Shown: piece by piece, positions 1 through 5,910 of the stretch | How positions within the stretch are numbered: the stretch's first letter is position 1 | Layout: every line of letters starts with the position of its first letter | The notes under the pieces: generated by a model | Seen by the model: only the letters and a program-made list of their open reading frames with translations | Told to the model about the DNA's origin: nothing | The model's database searches: none | DNA from: an uncultured Myxococcales bacterium | GTDB lineage: Bacteria; Myxococcota_A; Polyangia; Polyangiales; Polyangiaceae | Length of the DNA stretch: 10,628 nucleotides | Direction: 5' to 3' | Assembly (NCBI GenBank): GCA_937998045.1 | Contig: CALKVG010000089.1 | Location: forward strand, 1-10,628 | Program-made: the position numbers and the translations under genes

Positions 1-354
1 GTGCAGCACCGGGACCGAGATCAATGCGAACTGGTCGGCGGGCCAGGCGGATGGGTCGGCAATCTCGGCGAGCGCCATCGGCTCGCGTGACATCCCAGGG
101 ACGACGATGGGTAGCCCGCTCTCTGCGACGCGTCCCGCCACCCCGGCGCCGTATCTTGGCCGGAGGGCGTCGCGCGGCACTCCGTACGCGGCTTCGACGG
201 CGAGCGCGCGTTGGGCGCCGTCCGCGACCAGCAGGGCTGCGCGCGGCGCACCGAGCCGCTCGTCGACCAGGACCATGGTGCGCTGAAAGCTCTCGGCGAC
301 CGACCCTCCGGCGACGAGCTCCGTCCCCAGGTCCTTCATGAGGTCGCGCGACAT
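1..354 (-). CDS. GAF-domain transcriptional regulator, NifA-like (partial, C-terminal part outside the window)
   Basis: The reverse strand is open from an ATG at 354 to base 1, giving the first 118 residues of a protein that continues beyond the window. Residues about 15-118 read as a GAF sensory domain: a helix with QRTMVLVDERL, then AALLVADG, YGVPRDALRPRYGAGVAGRVAESG, PIVVP, and the final strand FALISVPVLH. The GxGVAGRV..(S/T)G.PIVVP block is typical of the GAF domain of NifA/FhlA-type sigma-54 activators. The AAA+ and Fis domains that would prove that class lie off the contig, so a GAF histidine kinase or other GAF protein is not excluded. It is transcribed divergently from the nitrate operon, whose upstream region carries a sigma-54-type promoter; this supports an activator role by inference. 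The start is uncertain: the frame stays open upstream, with TTG at 378 and GTG at 423 as alternatives, and no clear Shine-Dalgarno is seen at any of them. Confidence 0.75.
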   Translation of the reverse strand, partial: MSRDLMKDLGTELVAGGSVAESFQRTMVLVDERLGAPRAALLVADGAQRALAVEAAYGVPRDALRPRYGAGVAGRVAESGLPIVVPGMSREPMALAEIADPSAWPADQFALISVPVLH

Positions 355-445
355 CAACGACAGAACCGCTTCACCCAACGTGCCTTTCCGCTTCTCCCCC
401 GGCTCTCCGCCAACAGGCGCCACAAACGTCGTTTCGCGTCGGTTT

Positions 446-453
446 CTCCGGAG
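446..453. repeat. 8-bp palindrome CTCCGGAG
   Basis: CTCCGGAG is a perfect 8-bp palindrome made of the same CTCCG/CGGAG half-sites as the dyad at 501-517, about 55 bp away. It could be a second binding site for the same protein, but short GC palindromes occur by chance in DNA this GC-rich. Confidence 0.25.
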
Positions 454-500
454 GGAGCGACCGCGGGTATCGCGACGATCCCGGCGGACGGCCCGTCGCT

Positions 501-517
501 CGGAGTGGATAACTCCG
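501..517. promoter_or_regulatory. Dyad CGGAGT-N5-ACTCCG, candidate activator binding site
   Basis: Bases 501-506 (CGGAGT) and 512-517 (ACTCCG) are perfect inverted repeats around a 5-base centre (GGATA). The centre lies about 165 bp upstream of the transcription start predicted from the sigma-54-type promoter, a usual distance for an enhancer site bound by a sigma-54 activator. The same half-site recurs at 446-453. It does not match the NifA (TGT-N10-ACA) or NtrC enhancer consensus, so any cognate protein is unknown; the divergent GAF regulator is the first candidate. Function is inferred from symmetry and position only. Confidence 0.4.
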
Positions 518-649
518 GTCGAAGGGTCCCGACACTTTCGTCGGTTGCCATCCACCAGTATCTCAATTTCGTAGCAACCATTGATTGCGTAAAGATTTCT
601 TGCTCGTTTCCTTCGATCGAAAGGCGCTTTTTTCACGCTCGGATCGGCC

Positions 650-665
650 TGGCGCCAGACTTGCT
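650..665 (+). promoter_or_regulatory. Sigma-54 (RpoN) type promoter of the nitrate operon
   Basis: TGGCGCC-AGAC-TTGCT matches the -24/-12 consensus TGGCACG-N4-TTGCW at 10 of 12 defined positions, including the near-invariant GG (651-652) and GC (663-664) separated by exactly 10 bases. Transcription would start near 675, about 40 bases before the hemD ATG at 714. GG-N10-GC alone is common in high-GC DNA, but the complete TTGCT box, the TGGC box, the orientation and the neighbouring NifA-like GAF gene make this site credible. It would make the operon dependent on an ATP-driven activator. Confidence 0.6.
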
Positions 666-713
666 CTCGTTCGCCGCCATGCGATCCAGGCGCTGCGCTT
701 CGCGACGGGAGAC

Positions 714-1559
714 ATGAGCGGCATCACTCCGCGGGTCGCGATTCTCGAGGCGCGTATGAGCCACGAGCTCGCGCGGTTGGTCGAGCGGCACGGCGGCGAG
801 CCGGTGTGCGTGCCGGCGCTCGAGGAGCGGCACGAGCTCGACGACCGGAGAGCCGAGGAGATCGTCTCCGCGCTGAACTCGGGTGCCTACGATGTGGCCG
901 TCTTCATGACGGGCGTTGCCGCGTCGCTGCTCTTTCAGGCGGCCGAGAGGATCGGCCGGCGCCCGGATCTCGTCGCGGGGCTGCGCCGTGTGACGACCGT
1001 GTGCCGGGGACCGAAGCCGACGGCCGCCTTGCGCGGCTTCGGCGTGGTCCCCACGGCCACGGCGCGGGAGTCGTTCACTTCCGCGGAGGTGATCGACGCC
1101 TTCACCGGCATCGAGCTCAAGGGCCGTAGGGTGGTGCTCTTCCACTACGGCGAACGGAGCGCCTCTCTCGCCGAGACGCTCGCCGCCCGGCAGGCCATCG
1201 TCGACGAGCAGTGGCTCTATCGCTGGCAGCTGCCCTCCGACACGTCGGAGCTCGAAAGGCTCGTCGTCCACATCATCGAAGGGCGCCTCGATGCGATCGC
1301 CATCACCTGCCAGATCCAGTTTCGGCACCTCTACACGGTCGCGCGACGGCTCGGCCTCGAGGGGGACCTGGTGCGGACCCTCAACGAGCGGATGGTGGTC
1401 GGCGCCGTCGGCCCCACCTGCCAGGCCATCCTTCGCATGCACGGCGTGGAGGTCGACGTCGTTCCGGACCATCCGAAGATGGGGCCGCTGGTCGTCGCGC
1501 TGATGCGTCACCTCGAGCGGCACGCGCCGCCGGAGCCGGCGCGCGTGCGGGTGCCGTGA
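714..1559 (+). CDS. hemD: Uroporphyrinogen-III synthase (HemD family)
   Basis: The 281-residue product looks like uroporphyrinogen-III synthase, which cyclises and inverts ring D of hydroxymethylbilane in the cytoplasm to give uroporphyrinogen III, precursor of heme, siroheme and cobalamin. The N-terminus (PRVAILEARMSHELARLVERHGGEPV, residues 6-31) is the family's opening strand and helix. The segment DVAVFMTGVAASLLF and later VVLFHYGERSASLAETL and DAIAITCQIQFRHL fit the two-lobed Rossmann-like fold. The ATG at 714 is chosen because it starts just before this motif and GGGAG (707-711) lies 2 bases upstream, closer than ideal; the open frame reaches back to 585 without family-like sequence. 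The stop overlaps the next start by one base (TGATG at 1557-1561), indicating translational coupling with nirBD. HemD-type genes occur in other nitrite/nitrate assimilation clusters, where a dedicated supply for siroheme is plausible. No uroporphyrinogen methyltransferase or ferrochelatase gene is present here. Confidence 0.85.
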   Translation: MSGITPRVAILEARMSHELARLVERHGGEPVCVPALEERHELDDRRAEEIVSALNSGAYDVAVFMTGVAASLLFQAAERIGRRPDLVAGLRRVTTVCRGPKPTAALRGFGVVPTATARESFTSAEVIDAFTGIELKGRRVVLFHYGERSASLAETLAARQAIVDEQWLYRWQLPSDTSELERLVVHIIEGRLDAIAITCQIQFRHLYTVARRLGLEGDLVRTLNERMVVGAVGPTCQAILRMHGVEVDVVPDHPKMGPLVVALMRHLERHAPPEPARVRVP

Positions 1560-4498
1560 TGGGGCCGCAGATCGTCGTCGCCGGCAACGGGATGGTCTCG
1601 CACCGGTTCTGCGAGAAATTGCTCGAATACGACCACGAGCGACGTCATCGCATCGTCGTCATCGGCGAGGAACCGCGGCCCGCATACGACCGCGTCCACC
1701 TGACGGAGTACTTTGCCCGCCGCTCGCCGGACGCGCTCGCGCTGGGTACGGCCGGCTGGTACGACGAGCGAGGCATCGATCTGCGGGTCGGTACGCGGGT
1801 CGTGAGCGTCGACCGCGCGCGTCGCGTCGTGACGACCGACGCCGGCGCCGAGATTGGCTACGACGTCTTCGTACTGGCGACGGGTTCGTCGCCGTACGTT
1901 CCGGATGTCCCGGGCGTCCACAAGCAAGGCGTCTTCGTCTACCGCACCATCGAGGATCTCGAGGCGATCCTGGCGCGGGTCTCCATATCGCGCTCCGCCG
2001 TCGTGATCGGCGGCGGTCTCCTCGGTCTGGAGGCGGCGCGGGCGGTGCTCGACGCGGGCCTGGAGACCCACGTCGTGGAGATCGCGCCGAGGCTCATGCC
2101 GCGACAGCTCGACGCCACCGCGTCCGCGATGCTGGAGAAGACCGTGCGCTCGCTCGGCGTCCGATTGCACGTCGGCGAACGCGTCCTCGCCTTCGAAGGA
2201 AACGGCGCGGTGGAGGCCGTCGAGCTCGCGGGTGCCGGCACCATCGACGCGGACCTGGTCATCATCTCCGCCGGCATTCGCCCGCGCGACGAGCTCGCCC
2301 GAGCGGCGGGCATCGAGGTAGGGACGCGCGGGGGGGTCGTGGTCGACGACCGTCTTCGCACCAGCGACGAGCAGGTGTTCGCGATCGGCGAGGTCGCCCT
2401 TCACCGCGGCTGCATCTACGGCCTGGTCGGCCCTGGATACGAGATGGCCGATGTCCTGGCGCGCAACTTGACGGGCGGCGACGCCGCTTTTGGCGGGTCG
2501 GACTCTTCGGCGCGGCTCAAGTTGTTGGGCACCGACGTCGCCACGTTCGGCAACCCCTTCGTCGAGCCCGGGGCGGGGCGGGCGATCCACGTCGAAGACC
2601 AGGTCCGGGGAACCTACAAGAAGCTCGTATTCGACAGCGAGCGCCGGCAACTCCTCGGGGGCATTCTCGTCGGTGATGCCGCCGGGTACTCGGCGCTCCT
2701 TCAACTGACGCGGTCGAAGACGGAACTCTCCGAGAGCCTCGAGGAACTGGGCCTCCAGCCGGGCGCGCACGCGGCGCCCTGTTCCCTGGCGGACGGCGCG
2801 CAGCTTTGCTCCTGCAACAACGTCCTGGCGGGCGCGGTGCGGAGCGCCATCCGAGAGAAGGCGCTCACGACGATCGCGGAGGTCAAGGCATGTACGCGCG
2901 CAGGGACCGGTTGCGGCGGGTGCGTCCCGGCGGTCACCGACGTGCTCCAGGCAGAGCTCAAGGCGGCAGGTCGTGCCGTCAAGCCGCGCCTCTGCGAGCA
3001 CTTCGCTCAAACGCGGCAGGAGCTCTTCCAGATCGTGGCGGCCAAGCGTATCCGGACCTTCGCCCAGTTGCTCGCCGAGCACGGTTCTGGGGTCGGCTGC
3101 GAGATTTGCAAGCCTACCGTCGCGTCCATCCTCGCGAGCCTTCACAACGAGCCGATCCTCGACAAGCCCCACCGGACTCTCCAGGACAGCAACGATCGAT
3201 TCCTGGCCAACGTCCAGCGCAACGGCCTGTACTCGGTCGTACCGCGCGTGCCCGGCGGCGAGATCACGCCGGACCAGCTCATCGCGCTCGGCGCGGTGGC
3301 GAAGAAGTACGGCCTCTACACGAAGATCACCGGCGGCCAGCGCGTCGATCTGTTCGGCGCGCGCGTGGACGACTTGCCCAGCATCTGGGAGGAGCTCGGC
3401 GCAGCCGGCTTCGAAAGCGGCCACGCCTACGGCAAGGCGATGCGCACCGTGAAGAGCTGCGTCGGCTCGACGTGGTGCCGGTACGGCGTGCAGGACTCGA
3501 CGGCTTTCGCGATTCGCATCGAGAATCGGTACAAGGGTGTTCGAGCTCCGCACAAGCTGAAGAGCGCCGTGAGCGGCTGCGTCCGTGAGTGCGCCGAAGC
3601 GCAAAGCAAGGACTTCGGTCTGATCGCTACGGAGAAGGGGTGGAATGTCTACGTCTGCGGCAACGGCGGCGCCACGCCGCGGCACGCCGACCTCCTCGTC
3701 GCGGACGTGGACGAAGACACCGCGGTGCGCCTCCTGGATCGATTCCTCGTCTTTTACATTCGCACGGCCGATCGACTGACCCGTACGTCGGTGTGGCTCG
3801 AGAAGATGGAGGGCGGGATCGAGCACCTGCGCAACGTGGTCGTGCGCGATTCCCTCGGCATCGCGGCGGACCTCGAGCGCCAGATGCAGCACCTGGTGGA
3901 TACCTACGAGTGCGAGTGGGCGGGCGTCGTTCGCGACCCCGAAAGGCGCGTCCAGTTCCGGCACTTTGCGAACGACTCACGGGGCGACGACGGCGCCAGG
4001 CTGGTGCCCGAGCGCGGTCAGGGTCGTCCGGACGACCGCCCAAGGCGCGATCCGGTTCACGAGGCGAGGGTGCGGCGGCTCCCGCTGCTGCGTCGCTCGT
4101 GGGTGCGCCTCGCGTCGGTGCACGACGTTCCGCCCGACGGCGGCATCGCCGCACGCTATGGCGAAACGCAGATCGCCCTCTTTCGCTTCGCCTCGAGCGG
4201 CGCCTGGTACGCGACGCAGAACCTGTGCCCGCACAAGCGCGCGATGGTGCTCGCTCGCGGGATCGTCGGCGATCAGGCGGGCGCGCCGAAGGTCGCCTGC
4301 CCGCTGCACAAGAAGACGTTCGACCTCTCCTCCGGGCAGTGCCTCTCGGGCGAGGACCTGGAGATCGCGACGTTCCCGGTCCGCGTCGAAGGGGACGACG
4401 TCCTCGTCGAGCTGCCGCCTGTCGAGGACCTGGCCAAGGTGTCCTGCCGCGACGCGAACGGCGGGCATGCTCGGAGCCAAAACGAACTGCACCCCTGA
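1559..4498 (+). CDS. nirB: Assimilatory NADH-dependent nitrite reductase, NirB-NirD fusion (siroheme, 4Fe-4S, FAD, Rieske)
   Basis: The 979-residue cytoplasmic enzyme reduces nitrite to ammonium with six electrons from NAD(P)H. Residues 1-310 form a FAD/NADH pyridine-nucleotide reductase module (VVAGNGMVSHRF near the N-terminus; VIGGGLLGLEAARAV for the nucleotide fold). A reductase C-terminal module follows to about 400. A BFD [2Fe-2S] domain has C417-x-C419 and C452-x2-C455, and a second helical region ends in GCEICKP (C514, C517). The sulfite/nitrite reductase module starts near 542; C634-x5-C640 and C674-x3-C678 are the 4Fe-4S/siroheme ligands. After a linker typical of the NirB end (FRHFAND...ERGQ.RP), residues about 850-965 form a NirD Rieske-like domain with C890-x-H892 and C914-x2-H917. 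E. coli NirB is 847 residues with a separate NirD lacking these ligands, so the fusion and the intact cluster motif stand out. The start is fixed by the TGATG overlap with hemD. The gap to narK is 26 bases. Confidence 0.95.
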   Translation: MGPQIVVAGNGMVSHRFCEKLLEYDHERRHRIVVIGEEPRPAYDRVHLTEYFARRSPDALALGTAGWYDERGIDLRVGTRVVSVDRARRVVTTDAGAEIGYDVFVLATGSSPYVPDVPGVHKQGVFVYRTIEDLEAILARVSISRSAVVIGGGLLGLEAARAVLDAGLETHVVEIAPRLMPRQLDATASAMLEKTVRSLGVRLHVGERVLAFEGNGAVEAVELAGAGTIDADLVIISAGIRPRDELARAAGIEVGTRGGVVVDDRLRTSDEQVFAIGEVALHRGCIYGLVGPGYEMADVLARNLTGGDAAFGGSDSSARLKLLGTDVATFGNPFVEPGAGRAIHVEDQVRGTYKKLVFDSERRQLLGGILVGDAAGYSALLQLTRSKTELSESLEELGLQPGAHAAPCSLADGAQLCSCNNVLAGAVRSAIREKALTTIAEVKACTRAGTGCGGCVPAVTDVLQAELKAAGRAVKPRLCEHFAQTRQELFQIVAAKRIRTFAQLLAEHGSGVGCEICKPTVASILASLHNEPILDKPHRTLQDSNDRFLANVQRNGLYSVVPRVPGGEITPDQLIALGAVAKKYGLYTKITGGQRVDLFGARVDDLPSIWEELGAAGFESGHAYGKAMRTVKSCVGSTWCRYGVQDSTAFAIRIENRYKGVRAPHKLKSAVSGCVRECAEAQSKDFGLIATEKGWNVYVCGNGGATPRHADLLVADVDEDTAVRLLDRFLVFYIRTADRLTRTSVWLEKMEGGIEHLRNVVVRDSLGIAADLERQMQHLVDTYECEWAGVVRDPERRVQFRHFANDSRGDDGARLVPERGQGRPDDRPRRDPVHEARVRRLPLLRRSWVRLASVHDVPPDGGIAARYGETQIALFRFASSGAWYATQNLCPHKRAMVLARGIVGDQAGAPKVACPLHKKTFDLSSGQCLSGEDLEIATFPVRVEGDDVLVELPPVEDLAKVSCRDANGGHARSQNELHP

Positions 4499-4512
4499 CG
4501 AGCCTGCGCCCC

Positions 4513-4518
4513 AAGGAG
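4513..4518 (+). promoter_or_regulatory. Shine-Dalgarno AAGGAG deciding the narK start
   Basis: AAGGAG directly abuts an ATG at 4519 but stands 6 bases before the in-frame ATG at 4525. The spacing strongly favours 4525 as the narK start. It is the strongest ribosome binding site seen in the operon. Confidence 0.75.
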
Positions 4519-4524
4519 ATGCCG

Positions 4525-5904
4525 ATGTCTGGCCGCGAATCGAAATGGATTGATCACTGGAACCCGGAAGACTCCGAATTTTGGGAGAAGCAAGGGCGAA
4601 AAATCGCCCAGCGTAACCTGCTCTGGTCGATTCTCGCCGAGAATCTCGGATTCTCCATCTGGCTCATCTGGAGCGTGGTGGCGACAAAGCTGAACAAGGT
4701 CGGGTTCCATTACACCACTGACCAGTTGTTCGACCTCGTCGCCGTCCCGGGCCTGGTCGGGTCTCTCATGCGCTTCCCGTACGCGTTCGCCGTCCCCAGG
4801 TTCGGCGGCCGAAACTGGACGATCGTGAGCGCGGCGCTGCTCTTCGTCCCGACGGTCCTGCTGGCCGTTCTGGTCAACCGCCCGGAGACTCCGTATTGGC
4901 TCATGGCTGTCGCCGCTGCCACCGCCGGCTTGGGTGGAGGCAACTTCGCGTCGAGCATGGCCAACATCTCCTTCTTCTTCCCCGATCGCGAGAAAGGGCT
5001 CGCGCTCGGGCTGAACGCCGCGGGCGGAAACATCGGCGTGAGCACCGTCCAGCTGCTTGTCCCGATTGTGATCGGAGTCGGCTGGCTCAACTTCGGTCTC
5101 TTCGAGCCGAAGTCGGGCCTGTATCTGGCGAACGCGGGTCTGATGTGGATGCCGGCCGTCGCCTTCGCCGTCTTCGCGGCGGCTCGGTGGATGAACAATC
5201 TCACGTCGGCGCGGGCGAGCGTGCGAGAACAGCTCGTCATCGCCGGGCACGCGCACACCTGGATCATGGCCGTGCTCTACGTCGGTACCTTCGGTTCCTT
5301 CATCGGATATTCGGCGGCTTTCCCGCTGCTCATCAAGAGCCAGTTCCCCGCGGTGAGCGTCAACCTCGCCTTCCTGGGCCCGCTCGTCGGTTCGCTGGCC
5401 CGTCCCATCGGGGGTCGCCTGGCCGACAAGCTCGGCGGAACGCGCGTGACCTTCTGGAACTTCATCGCGATGGCGCTGGCGACCGCAGGGGTCGTGGTCT
5501 TCGTCGACGCGAAGCAGTTCTGGGGGTTTCTCGCGATGTTCCTCGCCCTCTTCGTGACGACCGGGCTGGGCAACGGGTCGACCTTCCGGATGATCCCGGT
5601 GATCTTCCGGAACCAGAAGCTGCGCGAGGCCGAGGGACGGGGCGCGGACGCCAGGGAGGCTGCTCTCAAGGCAGCGCGGATCGAGAGCGCCGCAGTCCTC
5701 GGGTTCGTCTCCGCCGTCGGGGCCTGCGGGGGTTATCTCATCCCGCGTTCGTTCGGAGCGTCGATCAAGGCGACGGGGTCAGCCCACCTCGCTCTGCAGG
5801 GATTCCTGTTTTTCTATGCCGCGTGCATCGCCTTGACGTGGCTCTGCTACATGCGGCGCGCCGCACCGCAGACGGCCATGGCGACCGTCGACGCCCGCGT
5901 CTGA
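4525..5904 (+). CDS. narK: Nitrate/nitrite transporter, NarK family (MFS, NNP subfamily)
   Basis: The 459-residue inner-membrane carrier has the length of E. coli NarK (463) and a typical 12-helix MFS pattern after a soluble N-terminal stretch of about 30 residues (W-H-W-N-P-E-D...). Both nitrate signature regions are present: AGLGGGNFASSMANISFFFP at residues 134-153 and GNGSTFRMIP at 349-358. The two substrate-binding arginines expected from NarK structures appear as R83 (SLMRFPYAF) and R293 (SLARPIGGRLAD). A charged loop (about 370-390, REAEGRGADAREAALKAARIE) before helix 11 resembles the NarK-type insertion. Its place between nitrite and nitrate reductase genes argues for nitrate uptake, although nitrate/nitrite exchange or nitrite transport cannot be excluded from sequence. 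A strong Shine-Dalgarno sits 6 bases before the chosen ATG; another in-frame ATG at 4519 would add two residues. nasA follows after 6 bases. Confidence 0.93.
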   Translation: MSGRESKWIDHWNPEDSEFWEKQGRKIAQRNLLWSILAENLGFSIWLIWSVVATKLNKVGFHYTTDQLFDLVAVPGLVGSLMRFPYAFAVPRFGGRNWTIVSAALLFVPTVLLAVLVNRPETPYWLMAVAAATAGLGGGNFASSMANISFFFPDREKGLALGLNAAGGNIGVSTVQLLVPIVIGVGWLNFGLFEPKSGLYLANAGLMWMPAVAFAVFAAARWMNNLTSARASVREQLVIAGHAHTWIMAVLYVGTFGSFIGYSAAFPLLIKSQFPAVSVNLAFLGPLVGSLARPIGGRLADKLGGTRVTFWNFIAMALATAGVVVFVDAKQFWGFLAMFLALFVTTGLGNGSTFRMIPVIFRNQKLREAEGRGADAREAALKAARIESAAVLGFVSAVGACGGYLIPRSFGASIKATGSAHLALQGFLFFYAACIALTWLCYMRRAAPQTAMATVDARV

Positions 5905-5910
5905 GCCCAG

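Larger units (their letters stand above)
355..713. promoter_or_regulatory. Divergent intergenic control region between the GAF regulator and the nitrate operon
   Basis: This 359-base stretch has no convincing gene; overlapping open frames here look like high-GC chance frames. It is locally AT-richer around 555-640 than its surroundings, as expected of a promoter region. It contains a sigma-54-type promoter on the plus strand (650-665), a perfect dyad with CGGAG/CTCCG arms (501-517), and an 8-bp palindrome built from the same half-site (CTCCGGAG, 446-453). A weaker pair, GGTTGC (543-548) and GCAACC (574-579), is also present. The regulator's true start may lie within 354-423, which would shorten the region. 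I saw no clear sigma-70 promoter on either strand. Confidence 0.6.

Noticed and set aside
543..579. Inverted pair GGTTGC ... GCAACC with a 25-base spacer as an operator or terminator
   Set aside because: Only 6-bp arms, a long spacer and no extension of symmetry; such a pair is expected by chance in a 360-bp region. The dyad at 501-517 is a better candidate.
585..713. N-terminal extension of hemD back to the start at 585
   Set aside because: The added residues do not resemble the family, they cross the predicted promoter, and the family's first motif begins right after the ATG at 714.
1508..3964. 818-codon open frame antisense to nirBD
   Set aside because: A shadow frame of the high-GC coding strand: Arg/Ala/Asp-rich, without recognisable domains, while the opposite strand has full NirB domain structure.
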